Shown: positions 46,711 to 59,025 of the stretch, in pieces
Layout of the letters: the number at the start of each line of letters is the position of its first letter
How positions within the stretch are numbered: position 1 is the stretch's first letter
Assembly (NCBI RefSeq): GCF_014898055.3
Contig: NW_023605305.1
Location: 113,122,734 to 113,186,733 of the forward strand
From: Talpa occidentalis
Taxonomy: Eukaryota; Chordata; Mammalia; Eulipotyphla; Talpidae
Length of the DNA: 64,000 nucleotides
Direction: 5' to 3'
Made by a program: the position numbers and the translations under genes
The notes under the pieces: generated by a model
The model's database searches: none
What the model saw: the letters and a program-made list of their open reading frames with translations, nothing else
Told to the model about the DNA's origin: nothing

Positions 46711-46765
46711 AATGCAGATTACATCAGTTCTGTCTCCAATGAATTTCACGTATTTGTGAATGTAT

Positions 46766-46847
46766 TTAACTTTGTACAGACCAGGTTATACATTAACATA
46801 TATGACATTAACTTTGTATAGACTGTTATACGTTAACATATATGACA
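46766..46847 (+). repeat. Tandem duplication of about 41 bp
   Basis: Two adjacent copies (46766-46807 and 46808-46847) both start ttaactttgta and end ttaacatatatgaca. A two-base indel and a few substitutions separate them. They abut the TG microsatellite region. Confidence 0.85.
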
Positions 46848-46867
46848 TATACATTGTAAATATAAAG

Positions 46868-46869
46868 AT

Positions 46870-46903
<34 letters not shown>
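46868..46903 (+). repeat. (TG)n microsatellite
   Basis: TG dinucleotide run with one early TA interruption, about 17 units. It creates spurious Cys-Val or His-Thr open frames. Confidence 0.97.
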
Positions 46904-46906
<3 letters not shown>

Positions 46907-47074
46907 GCTAGAACAGGCACTCGCTGTAAAGCAGCTCAGAGTCTGGTAGGACGGACTCACAACTGTCAAAAGGAGACTCGCTGTGATAGGTTCTCCAGCA
47001 CTACAGGAGCAAAGCATGAAGGATCTTTGAAGAGCAAGCAAGCCAATGACAAGAGGAAGTGGACCAGTGTGTGG

Positions 47075-47290
47075 GGGTCAAGAAGACTTCATGATATTCT
47101 CAATTTTTCTTTGTCTCCATCTCTCGTTCACAAAATGTGCACGAGAATATATGCTACCTACCTCATCAAAAGGGAGGAAGGGAGGATATATTGGGCAATG
47201 TGTAAAATATAAATCAAGAAGCTATTTTATTATTGCATGAATCAAACTGTAAGCTAAACTCAACAAGACTTGAGGGTCAAGAAGACTTCA
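47075..47290 (-). repeat. Inverted templated insertion flanked by 17 bp target-site duplication
   Basis: The direct repeats gggtcaagaagacttca at 47075-47091 and 47274-47290 are identical. Between them lies 182 bp, of which 47092-47263 is the reverse complement of 45736-45900. The last 10 bp (caagacttga) are not from the source and resemble the duplication itself. The copy also carries an extra ccttcctccc-like block of about 8 bp. No poly(A) is present. Removing the insert and one repeat restores a smooth old L2/MIR-like sequence. Confidence 0.85.
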
Positions 47291-48799
47291 CAAGGTGACA
47301 TTTAAGAATGGAGTTGAAATATGACTATGAAAAAGCACAGAAATTAAAAGGACAGAATTTAAGGCAGTGAATTTGCTGGGTTTAGAGCATCAACAGCACA
47401 TGGATATAGCTGGGGCTCAGTACATATGTGGGCAGAAGAAGCTACATAAGAAATGGAGGGGAAGGTGGAGGCTCAGATCCAACGCATTTGAAAGACGATT
47501 TCTTTAAAATTTAGTAAGGGCCCCTCTTTAACATTATTGGTACATCAGCAAAAACACAAATATCCCTGACCACAAGGGGCTTATATTATAGGTGGAACTT
47601 TGATGTCAAATTTGTAGTTGAAACTTTATACTAAAGTTTTCTTTTAAATGACAATAGTTCTGTTTGCATTTCCAGACTATGAAATCGAAAAACTGAGTTG
47701 AGTGCTTTTGTCACATCTCCTGTGCAAGCGAGCTCAGACTGTCTGGTTTCAGTGCAGAGGACAGGCGAGAGCAGACTCCTGTCAAGTATGGTAAGAGATG
47801 AGCCATTTCTGAGATGAGATGGTGCAAATGCCAGTTCCTTAAGACCCGACCACAGGTGTCACGTTTCACCCCAAGAGAGAAAATAGTCTGAAATTAAATT
47901 AAATTAGATTGAAACTAAATTAAAAGAGCAAAGTCCAACCTGGATAGATGATCAGCAATCTATCATGTCTCCTCTGCCAACAGGGATGGCACCATCTTGA
48001 GAGGTACCTCCTACCCGGCATTGGGCAGGCAATGCCACTTCTGGGCCTACTGCCTAAGTCGGTAAAATCAAGGCTCCCACAGCCACCTCAACCTCCCTCA
48101 GACACTGGGGCAGCTACCACAGCTTTTCTAGCCAGGCAGCACTTTCTGTACCAGGCTTAAGCAAATACCTATTTCGAGAGGACCTCTACAGTGGAAACTG
48201 GTTCTGGGATGTCAGATTTTATCAGGTAGCTTAGTGAAAGCTGGTGATGAAACTTCTCATAGAGTAATTCTAAATATGGCAGGAGCAGTAGTTGGCACTA
48301 ACCTGAGTACGGGCTGAGCCCACATTTGATACCCAGTCCAGAGCTTCAAGGGAATGCACTATAACCCGGGCTGGATTAAACTAAAATTACGATGGAAGCA
48401 AACACTCAAGGGGCCCGTTAGATGACTTCAGTGGTGGAATGAGGGCTCTGAGCTCCTCATGCCCTCCAAGTTCTATTTGGGAAAGGGGGAGGTAACCTGA
48501 AGCCTGCAATTCTCCTGCCAATAAGCCAATTAAGGAGGCTAAGAGCTCATCTCTCTCAGCTGCCTCAAGCAGTCTCCACCTGACAAGCAGCACCTCTGTC
48601 AGTGCCCCGCAGCCCCCTGGGCATGGTCCCAAAGCCATTCCCCAGACCTCACCCTGCTCGAGAGGCTTTGCAAAGAAGCAGGAGGCTCATTTTTATGCCT
48701 TGTTGATCAGACAAAGGTTCAATGTCATTCAAGTTTCAGCCTCTCAAGTGGCAGTATGGTTCGAGGGCAGAAGCGAAAAAAAAAAAAAGGAAGAAATAT

Positions 48800-48935
48800 A
48801 ACAAACGAGGAAACTGAGACTTGGCAAGATTAAGAGATCTTTCTCATATGTATAAGCAGGAGGCAGCAGAGTAGAATCTGAGTTAGTCTGGCTCTGGAGT
48901 CAATATTCCTTCCACTCTTGACTGCGGCCCAGTTT
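48800..48935 (-). mobile_element. MIR fragment
   Basis: Antisense MIR: acgaggaaactgagacttgg, then gtagaatctgagttagtctg and gctctggagtcaatattcct. The first block matches the conserved MIR core closely. Confidence 0.65.
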
Positions 48936-50419
48936 TCAGAATCAGACCACAGAGCAATGTGCATATCCCTCCGGAAGTGCAGAGCTAACGCCCTGGGTGC
49001 TGTCGAAGACAGCGGTTGGAAACAGACCCTTGTCTGAAGTTCTTTTGGGAGAGGGGGAGCCTTCAAAGCAGGGTGAGGTGAAAGTGTTCCCTAGTCACCA
49101 GCACATCGGGAATGTTCCGGAATATTCTAGGTCTCCTCACCAACGTACCATTCTTTAGTAAATAAGCAGGATCACAAAAGGGCTTCCTTTGTGTTGTAAT
49201 TTAATTCTGTCTCCAGTCCCCTAGGAACGAAACATCAAATGTGACAGACAGATCACTAAACATCACTATCACTGTCATGTTGCACTCTTGCTTTGACGAA
49301 GAAGCAAAATAACATTAGAAGGTACTTGGAAGATGTTTGGACATTGAGAAATGTGCAAGGACAGCAGTAAAAGGCAGGGAGAGGCGGATGAAATAGTTCC
49401 TACTTGTGCAGAATTTGGCTCTGCTCAGAGGTCCAAGTCCAAAAGCTCTCTGCAGCCCTAAATGGATATTTATGCCCACGGAGAATTCATCTGATCAGTA
49501 GGAATGTGAAAGCACTATTCAAATAGCAAAATATCAAACTAACAATCAGCTTATATGCCCATAATCAAGTTAATCAGGAAACCCAAGAAAAAAATAAAGG
49601 ACCTGGATTTTCTATGGGTCCTGGATTTTCTAATTTCAGATATTTTATTTCATTCTCCCCATACAAGTAAAGTTTGTGAGTTTCACTTTTGGTTCAGAAA
49701 ATATCCCTGATGAAAATGAAAATGAACAAATGGCAAAAGCAAAATTTGGTTGCAAGCCACAAGACAACACTCAGCCTGAAATACCTCTTGCACCAGAGCT
49801 TCTCTAAAAGTTGATCCTGATGGACTGGGTGGTCTTCGAGATTTAGCAGTCAATTTTAGGCCAGCAGCTGTCAACACAGGCCCCTCCCTGAGGCCTTGGA
49901 ATTTTTTCTGGATGAAGTGACACATCATCCCCAAGTCAGCGTTTGTTTGCTCTTTGCAACCACAACTACTTTCCACCTTCTGCCACCATACCCCTCCACC
50001 CTGGACTCTACCACGGTCTTTTAATTCTGAGGAAGTGAAAAAGGTGAAAAGGAGGCTTTCCCCCAAGGCCCTAGAACTTGTCTTAGACCTTGTTCAAATA
50101 TTCCCACTGAAGACCACTAAATAAATTCGCAAGCATGTGCTCAGAGAAAAGGACTAAACAGCTAGTTTCCAAGCAACAATTATAACTTCTTCGGGTGTCG
50201 GTACCTCGATGGTGGCAATTTCAAACACATAAGTAGGCCTGATGTTTCAGTGTAGCCAGGGCTGTGCAGTGCCCTTCAAATTACACTCAGGAGACCACAA
50301 GCCAGCTACACTAGGTTTAAAATGCACCCAACATATCAAGCCAAAACACAGAGAGCCATCCTGTTGGAAGAGGGTAAGCGTTCCAAGGCTGACGCACAGT
50401 ACTGGACAGGTCATCTTCT

Positions 50420-50560
50420 AAATTCATCTGTTTAGAATTATTCAGCAAATAATTGTTGATGATCTTGCCCAGGCCTGGCAATGTCCTAGATACTTTGAGG
50501 GGTACAAAGCTAGGTAAGATATGACCTGGGTCCTCAGGAACTTATAAAATCATTCAGGAG
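50420..50560 (-). mobile_element. L2-like 3' end remnant
   Basis: The order attcagcaaataattgttga, aggcctggcaatgtcctaga, tactttgaggggtacaaagc and cctcaggaacttataaaatc is that of an antisense L2 3' end. Confidence 0.6.
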
Positions 50561-50619
50561 GCAGAAGAATGGGTGCCAACTGAAAGTAGAAAAGTCAAAC
50601 TCCAGCATGGCACATGGCA

Positions 50620-50775
50620 CGCTGGGGCTGACAATTCAAAAGACCAAGTTCCAAAGCTCTTTTCTTATTTTTTAGCTGTCTGATCTTGAGCAACTCCCTT
50701 AACCTCCTTCAGCCTTAGTTTAATCATTTGTAAAATGAGGATATTATTAGTACCTGCTTTGTTAAAATCTTATGA
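50620..50775 (+). mobile_element. MIR fragment
   Basis: Clear MIR core: tgtctgatcttgagcaactc, ccttaacctccttcagcctt, ttgtaaaatgaggatattat, and agtacctgctttgttaaaat. It ends about 55 bp before a SINE insertion. Confidence 0.8.
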
Positions 50776-50835
50776 TTTACTAATATAGCTGTGTGTTTAC
50801 ATAAACACCTTGTCACTATTAAAAGACATATATGG

Positions 50836-51097
50836 GGCCTTCCTGGTGGCACAAGGGGTTAAGCACCGCACTATGAAGCAATCCGCAGCCTCTGCAGCAT
50901 CCCCAGCCGGCCAGGGAGCAACCCACATGGCACAGCAGGCCTCTCCTAACTCACCCGCTGCTCCCCTCAGCAGTGGATTTCAGTCAGTCTGCCTGTTCTG
51001 CTCCCCACTCTGTCTCTGGTGAATCCTCTCACCCCCCCCCACCTCTGGCCTGTACCCCAGTTCTTTTATGTATAAATAAATAAATCTTTAAAAAAAT
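50836..51097 (+). mobile_element. tRNA-derived SINE, bat Rhin-1-like, older subfamily
   Basis: The tRNA-like head reads ccttcctggtggcacaaggg after the duplicated gg. The body contains acctctcctaactcacccgc-like sequence, ctctgtctctggtgaatcct, a C9 run and cctgtaccccagttctttta, then ataaataaataaatc and A-rich tail. Flanking repeats aaaagacatatatgg (50821-50835) and aaaagacatgtatatgg (51098-51114) differ by a two-base slip, so the target duplication is somewhat decayed. Confidence 0.88.
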
Positions 51098-51384
51098 AAA
51101 AGACATGTATATGGATGCTAACTTTCATGCCTCAGTCTCTAAGGAAATACCAACCAAATGCTACATGAGTTCAGAAGTAAGAAGACCCCCTTCCAGCCCA
51201 AGGGTTTTTCTGGGCTGTAATTCTTTCCTGCCTTATTAAGAGATGTCTGCAAGATGAAAAGACAGAGAAGGGGACTGAAGAAGGAAACATCTTCCAGGAG
51301 TAGGAGCTCTAGGCAGAGGCAAGGTGACAAAGCCAACCCTACTGGGTCAGCCGACCTTACTGGGTCAACAGACATCAGGTAGTT

Positions 51385-51530
51385 CGGGCCACATCTACGT
51401 TGCTCCTCTGGTATCCTCAGCACCTGGGACAGTGTCTGGCACCAATTATACACCCAATAAGAAGCCATTTTATTGAATGAATGAATGAATGAATGAATGA
51501 ATGAATGAATGAATGAATAAGAATGAATGT
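51385..51530 (+). mobile_element. L2-type 3' end with (TGAA)n tail
   Basis: The block ctcagcacctgggacagtgt, ctggcaccaattatacaccc and aataagaagccattttattg leads into about a dozen GAAT units at 51474-51529. A TGAA-type tail is normal for L2 and MIR3 ends. Confidence 0.7.
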
Positions 51531-52164
51531 TATATGTTAGCAAAGCAAGAGAAGACAAGAGACCACAGAAGCTCTGGGAGGGCAGGCTGGAGCCAGATGA
51601 AGAACTGTGGATGCTATCCTCTGATCTTCAGGAGACCAACAAATCCCTAGTCATGAGGTATCATAATCGAATTCCATGTTCCCAATGAAAGCCCAACAGG
51701 GTCACTTCCACACATAATCTGAACCACTGAAATTCCACTAGCTTGTCCCCAGTTTGTGTTAAAACTAATTGGCAGGGCCTGGCCTGCTATCTTCTGGCAG
51801 TGCATGTGTTCAGTCACTTCTATAAGAAGCAGTCAGAGTTCAGCATCTAGAAACGTCTCAGATACTAACTTTCCTCTACATGACACTCGGAAAATAGTGT
51901 GCCCTTGGGCATGAGGCTAATATGGGGAAAGGAATAGGCTTTCAATAAGTGCTGGCACCGGCAATGCCGGGGAGAGGTGGGATTCAGCAGGGATGTGCTC
52001 TCCTTCCAGACCAGGGTGACTTCTGTACAGATGGAGGCTGACCCTCCTCCACACCCCACAAAGCTAGCACCCCTGTTGCATGCAGTGACATAGGATTTCC
52101 AAAGATGCTGCCAGCAGGATAAAGAGAAGGTGCAGTTCTTATTTAGAATCAAAGGGACCCAGAT

Positions 52165-52295
52165 GTGATTTTGGACAAACAACTTAACTTTTAAAAGTCA
52201 ATTTCTTCATCTAAAATAATAGAAATGTCAGCGGCACTCAGTAAAACTCCTGGCACACAGGGGGCATCTGAAATGCTAGCTCTTTCCATCATTTG
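52165..52295 (+). mobile_element. MIR fragment
   Basis: Contains acaaacaacttaacttttaa, tttcttcatctaaaataata, and ctcctggcacacagggggca in MIR order (distal half). Confidence 0.6.
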
Positions 52296-52365
52296 AAAAG
52301 GGAAGTGACCTAAAGGGTAAGACCTTTTCCCAGTCACTTCCCCATCCATCCCTGAGACCGCGGAG

Positions 52366-52394
52366 GTGTGTACTCTTTCAGTTGGAGTACACAC
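52366..52394 (+). repeat. Perfect 10 bp inverted repeat with 9 nt loop
   Basis: The arms gtgtgtactc (52366-52375) and gagtacacac (52385-52394) are fully complementary around a tttcagttg loop. It is not followed by a run of T that would suggest an RNA polymerase III terminator. No known function is implied. Confidence 0.9.
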
Positions 52395-55300
52395 TCGTAA
52401 AGGAAAATTTCAATGTAGAATAGGAGAGAACACGGTTCAGAAAATAATAAAAATGAGTATCATTCAGATCGAGGAGTTAAAAGGTCAAAAGCGAATGTTG
52501 TCAGGAGAAATGACAGACAGGCAGAAGCAAAGCAGAGACATGGTAAAAGTTCCAAATTAGAGAGCTTGATTTTGGGCGCTCTTCTCTACGTGATGACTGC
52601 CACGTTACTGGAGAGGGAAAATGACCAGGATCTGAAAGAAGCGAGAACAAGACAGGCCACTAAGAAACAACCTAGGCTGGTTCTTGAGTAAGGATATGAG
52701 GTAAGCAGACTCTTGCCTTGAACAGAGAAGCAGAGAGACCAGTCCTGGCTGGAGAAGCATCCCAAGGGCACGGCCCAGGAGAGGTGGGGAAGGCAGAAAT
52801 GAGTTGGGAGGCTACAGGTGCCTGCCTCAAAATTGACAACCTTGTCAGAGCACTTACTCTGGAGCAGAAAAGATTTAGTGCCTAAAGGCATCTCCCAAGG
52901 ACATGAGGGAGAGGCCCAGAGTTGGGTATGAAAACCCGGCCTGACAAATGAGGTCACTGAGACTGAAGTGAGGTGCCCTGCACCCCTCACCCAGAAGTAT
53001 CAGAGAGAAGAAACGGACCCAGCTCTTTTTTCACCAAAGTCTGGACTCATCCGCCATCCCACACACCTTCAAAAAACCTCAAATCTAACACTATGGTTGC
53101 AGAGGGGAATGCACTTTGGGGGCACAGGGCATCAAGCAGTGGCAGGGAAATAAAACACCGTCCTACTGGCAGTGTCCTTCCATGCACAACTCATGACCCC
53201 AGCTGGAGACACTTGCAAGACTGAGAATCCAAGTTCCCAGACCCCTCCAGGAAAGGGCCAACCTCTCTTGCCTTCTGTCCTTCCTCTAAAACTCTCCCCA
53301 GGAAGAGAATGAGTTGTCAGAAGATGTGAACCCCAGGGCAGACTTTTGGTGATGAACAAGAAGAGGTGGAGAGGTAGGGCGTTGCTGGACACTGTCTCCT
53401 GGGGGGGAGACTTTGGGGAATCCCAAAGTCAACACGCCATCCCTGACCCGGTGCCTGACCCTTGAGTCATCCTGCCCACGTTACTTAACTCCGCTCGCTC
53501 CTCGGCCAACACCTTGGCCGCAGCCTGCTCTGTTTGTCCCACGCCTGCTTACCTTGAAAGGTCAGAATGACCCCTGAAGAGACAGTGTCCTCCAAGTGTG
53601 TCAGCAACTCAGAAACTGACAGCTTCTAAAATAGCTGGGGTGCTGCTGGGTGTGCGTCGCCTCTGAAGGAGCGGTGGTGTCGCCGAGGCAGCAAGATTTC
53701 CTTGCCAGGCTTGCTCCTCTCCTCGTCCCCACAAGACTCTACGCTGCCTCTCCCTTCCAGGCCCAGGAAGACTCGGAGCCTGGGGCTGTGGCATTTAAGC
53801 ACTGTCAGAGTTCCCACTTGAACCCCAAAGCCATGCCAGCACAGCATCTGTCGTGATGACCCAGCCTGAACTGTATTTAGAAGCTGCAGGCATGGCACCA
53901 CGTCCCGGCCCATCTCAGAGTGACGGGAGATTTCCTGAGCACCTGGGCTTGTGGTTCAAGCGCTGCTGCTCCCAGGGATAGGGGGTGACAATGATGTGTT
54001 TCTGTTGCTTTCCTTCCCGGAAGGTGCTCTTCTGGGGGACGCCATCAACACTATTACATAATGCTGTTTTTTAAATCCACGCTTTTTCTACAGCTTACCA
54101 GCCAGCGGAGAGGAAAGACAGCATAATGGGAAATCAATCAGAAAGTGGGTTTAGTGTCCTGTCCATAGATGACTCACAAAGGTCAATTTCCCTGGAATTC
54201 TATCCCGGGAATAATCAGGCTCTACCGGATATTGCCAAGAAATAACAGAGCCCGCCCATGACTCCTGCCTGCTAGAGGGACAGGGCTTCCTAATTCACTT
54301 CGTCTTCTTGGCAGCCTCTATGCTAGCCTTGAATGCAGCCCACCAAAATGCAAAGAAATAGTGTTACTCCTAGTTAGTGATAAAAAATTACAATCTTACT
54401 TGTTGGCACTTCAATGCGCTCTCCACCGCGCCAGGCCGATCAAGCTCTAACTTTAACTGATCAGATGAGCTGTCGGTCTGGGCGTTCACCGCACGCAGAG
54501 CGGGTCTAAGTCCTCAGTTCTCCTGGACCACAGGGAAAAATACTTCCTCCCGGTTGACCCTCAACTCCCTGACCCTGTGTCCCTGCCCACGGCCCCGTGG
54601 AGATGCCCCATCATTTAAATGGCATCAGTGCTTGGCCTCTCTCCGCTTCTGGGCAAAGACCCAAGACTCAGAGAATGTGGTTTTAGACTCATGGCATCTA
54701 ATTCATTCAAGGATTATTCTGCCCCTGTGCTCAGACGGCTGTGCTAATCAGCACCTCCCTTTGTTCTATAATAAATTCAGCCCCGGCTAATTCCAAGCCT
54801 CTCTGCATCACCGGAGTTTAAAGACGGCATTTTGACAGGTCAGATATTTAGAATCAACAGACCACCAACCAGTCAAAACTCTTAAGTAGTTTTAAGAACA
54901 TGTGGAAATAATTTTTTTCCAAGAATTCACAAGTCCAGAGGATGAGAGTTTATTGATGGCGTGTGGGCTATTGTATAAATGGAAGTATTACTTTATATAC
55001 CATATTTATTCTCTCTATATATAGATTTAATCCAAATCAATCTATCATTATGGGCAAATTTACCTTATTTTATCAAATATTACATGTGCTATCGGTTACA
55101 AACTACAATAGCGTATACACTGTATAGTATCTTTAAAAGAACCAATAAAGACTGAGAGAAAATAAATGTGCAATTAACCACAGGGACTTTCACAGAAATC
55201 AGAATATTCTGTGTGACACCGGCTATATACCTTGATTTCGTTACAATCATCTTAGTTGCGTGCAGTGAATCTTCTTGTAAAGGAAAAATTATTCCACAAA

Positions 55301-56344
55301 ATCTAATTTCTAATTGTTTAAATGAAGAGGTTATTAACTTAAAGTAAGGATTTGGGTGTTTTTAGGAAACCTAAAATTATAAGTGAGATTTTGTAAGAAC
55401 TTGCATTTTTCTGGGAAGAGGATGTGTAGTATTTTGGGAATTCTCAAGGGAGTCTACGATTTTAAAGGGACAAAAACTATTTGCTCGATAGGTTTTCTTC
55501 AAGTGGGAAAAATGTCTATTTTCCAGACTCACTTCTGCTGTCATGTAAAACATTTCCCCTTACTCAGATATTTCCAATGGGCCAAATATTCCAAAGAATA
55601 CGACAGGATATTAATGGTGCATCTTAATAAAAATACTTTCGCTGTCTCCCTTACAAAGACACAATTGTTCTGTTTTTCTGGGCTGCCGAAACTTGCTCCT
55701 GTGGGATCACCCCAGCATCCTTGGTGTGAGTCCTTATTTCCCATTTATCTTTATTTCACCTGCATATCTATGGCATAAGTGGAATTTCTGTATTATAATC
55801 CATATCAAATCACTATGAAATGTAGGGCAATTATATATTATCTTAAGTTGAACGAAAAATGGGGCTTTTCTTTTGGTCTTGCCTCTTTTACTCTTTCATC
55901 CTCTCTCTCCTCCCCTCTGCCTCTCCTGAAAACCTCAGGCTGTTTTTCTCCTCTGGGTGCCAAAACCACAGCAAGTTTGTTATTACAGGACAAATGTCCA
56001 GGTCGCTCCCCTGGATACATGTTGCCAGGGGTCCTCACACCTCAGAAGAGATCCTCTTGCACCCTCCACCCCCGTCCAGTGTCCTCACGGGAAGCCAACT
56101 GCCCAGGGAAAGCTGGACCCAGCACAGACATGGCGCTGCCAGCTCCCTGCCCAGGCTTCCCCAAAGGCCGGGCACCAGAACCCTACCAAGAGAGAACATG
56201 GCGGTGAGCTCAGCTGGCGTGCTGCTGAGAACCTCCTTGCCCTGGCGGTCTATTTTCACTGCCCAGTGACCCTGAAAACTGTTGTCATTAAAGTGAATGA
56301 TAAATAAAGTGAACTGTCCATTATCTACCATCTCCAACGCTAGG

Positions 56345-56475
56345 AACCCTGGATTCGGAGTCAGCAGGCAGAAGTTTGAGGCCTGGTTCTGACCTTGGTT
56401 TGACCTTCAGGGAGCCACTTAACCCTGCTAAGTTTCAGCTGACTGATCTGTGGAACGTGAATAAGGAATCCTTTT
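56345..56475 (+). mobile_element. MIR fragment
   Basis: The head and core are visible as ggattcggagtcagcaggca, cctggttctgaccttggttt, gagccacttaaccctgctaa and gtttcagctgactgatctgt. Confidence 0.7.
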
Positions 56476-58629
56476 GTTTGCTGGATTCAGCGATCCTCAG
56501 CCGGGGTGAAATGCACAGAGATCGCTCCCTGTGCTCTAGGACCATGTTAAGCCCCAATTTACTTGCCGGCAGCCATTAAACAAGAAACTGAAACTCAGAA
56601 GCAGAGCAGCAGAGTGAGCCGACCGGACGCCCGCCTCTCCTTCTCTGCACCTGCCCACTGAGCAGCCACCACCTGGTCTTCGCAGGAACGTGATAACCCC
56701 GCGCTAAAGGATCTGGACAAAATGGCCCCATGCCATGACCTACAACTCCTTCCGCCGGATGCAACCATGGCCAGCGATGACCCAGCATGGTTGGAGCTGC
56801 GCTCAGCTCTGAGCATCCGTGGCCTCTCTGTCTCATGGCTGCCATGGCCTCTGAAGCCCAGCACCTGCTGCCCCCAGTCAATGAGCTGTGGTAGGGCAAG
56901 GCCCCGAGTTACTAATGAGAAACCACAGAATAATCAGGGTCTCTCCCCTGCTGAGTTGCATTTTATTGTGTCCTGATTCTCTGTTAATCAAAGGCTGTAG
57001 CATCTTTTTACAGATTAAGCAAAACAGATTACAGTCCACTCTGGGGGGTATGCCCTATCACACCCCCTTTATGAGGAGGCCACTAGCAGTGAGGTAGGTG
57101 TTACAGCCAAACTGCTTTGATCGTTACCTGCAACAGGCTGCTTGGTTCAATCCAGCGGCAAAATGTTTGAGGCACAGATCATGGGGTTCCCAGACCTGCA
57201 AGCAGGTCCCTTGCTGTCTTAGTGTGACATGAAGGCCAGTCTCAAGAAACCTCAGGTTTTCCATAAATTCTGAAAAGTAACTGAGCTTCTCCAGGGTCCA
57301 ACATTCTTGTCTCTGTTCTCTCTGGGCCTCAGTGTAGATCTTTCCTTGGAACTTTCCTCACTGCTGTAGCTCCCAGAGTCACCGCTGTTGCAGGATTCAG
57401 CCTTTCCAACTTTCTTTCAATTCTGCAGGGAAATGCTTAATGGAGGCTATTGCTGCTGATCCTCATTTCTCAAAAGAACCTTCTGAAACAGGCTGCCTCG
57501 GAGGCAGTGACTCCCCTGGCCCCCACAAAGACCTTACCAGGGTTTGGATTGGGATTACACATCTGGATTCAGTTCTCACGAAACGATTTATCCCTAGAGA
57601 TCGATGTTCTGTGAACTCTATCCTAAGAAGAAAGATCATGAAATATTTCTTGTCATGCTCCTAAACTAAACTACCTGTGAAAGACTTCCTTCTTGTCATT
57701 ATTCACGACTGCTTTAGCAGCCAATGTGGGCCATAATAAAACACATCTTTGTAGCAAGGAGGGCACATGAGTCTTGATATGGATGTCAACTCTGGTCACT
57801 TGACGCTGGCAGTCAAGAGCACAAAACTGGGGAGTCCGTAGGCCAACCCAGGCTTACAGGGAAGAGTGCCAAGACAATCAGTGTGTGTGCCAGGGACCCA
57901 GGGGCAGGAGACAGCAGCCTAATGTCACATATTCACTCGCATATTCTTTGCAAGGTTTTACCAAGATATTATACACGAACCACGTTGCTGCCCCACCTAC
58001 CTACTCCGGGTAAAGGCAGCTGCGCTGTTGTTCCTGTTCGCGTCATTCTTTGCAAGTGGACCAGGTTTTTCAAAAGTAGCAGATAAGCCATTAATCTCAC
58101 CCCTTTAGCAATAAGGTCATCCCGTTAGCAAACTCGCTCTCTCTGACACAGTTGCGGTTTTAATGGAGAACTAATGTCTTCATCAGTATCTGTGCTATTT
58201 CGCACTTCATTTCCTTCCCCAACTCTTGGATGAAAACCATCCGGTCCTGGTGATTTACTTTGTGGGAGTTTCTTTCAAGTTAGTTTCCTTCTTGAGGGAT
58301 GCCACACAAGCATTTCAGGGTTCCAGCTGGGGAGCACCCAGACTTGAAACATCAATGTGGGGGCAAGTCCTTCACGAAAGCCAGAGGCCTGAGGCCCTTA
58401 ACTGAAGCCTTCGAGTCTGAGAGAACAGAACAGTAACAGCTGCTGCTTTTCTGCCCCTCGACTGTCCTGAGTGTAGGGGCTTGAGGTTGTCCAGATCACC
58501 ACTACCCTGAGAACGGGGAGCAGATGGGAGGAAAACACAGATGCCTTGAAATCGTGACGCCCAATTCAGGTTGTTGCCAAGTCTCTCAATGACTTTCACA
58601 AGATCTCCAAACGACCTCATGGCAAGAAA

Positions 58630-58670
58630 GGCCTTAAGCTTCTCTTTCATGCCCTTAAGCTTCTCTTTTA
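58630..58670 (+). repeat. Tandem duplication of about 20 bp
   Basis: The unit ccttaagcttctctttcat is followed at once by cccttaagcttctcttttac. This is a small, recent slippage duplication. Confidence 0.85.
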
Positions 58671-59025
58671 CAGCAATCACCAAATCCAGATTCTCTAAGA
58701 CAGTCCCAATTTCAACTATTCCGTTCTGTGGTCCTTGAAGTACATTTGCATTTTAGATGTACACCTGGGAGATGGTACCCTCATATCTTGCTTGGAAAAC
58801 CATCCCTTAGCATAAGAGCAAAATAAAACACCTTGCTCTTAATTTGGAATACTGTGACCTCTTGGCACTAGTAGGAGCAGTGAAGAGGTGAGGCAGGAAG
58901 TATCGTGACTTCCAAAAACATCACCCGCTGCGCTTGGAGACTAGAGACCCTCAGAGGTGACAGTCGCACAGCCCGGGGGCGGGAGCCCACATAACATAGC
59001 CTCACGTTTTGGTCTTAAACATAGT

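Noticed and set aside
46760..47212. 150-codon open frame spanning the TG repeat
   Set aside because: Made of a tandem duplication, a Cys-Val run from TG repeats and the inverted insertion. No biological coherence.
48250..48370. Possible second tRNA-like SINE relic
   Set aside because: Only a loose resemblance around agcccacatttgatacccag. Not enough landmarks align to support it.
52366..52394. Hairpin considered as a microRNA gene or terminator
   Set aside because: The stem is only 10 bp and flanks do not extend the pairing. No U-rich terminator follows.
55383..56307. Run of 116-142 codon open frames
   Set aside because: Three frames overlap in the same place, none resembling a protein family. 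No splice-compatible partners.
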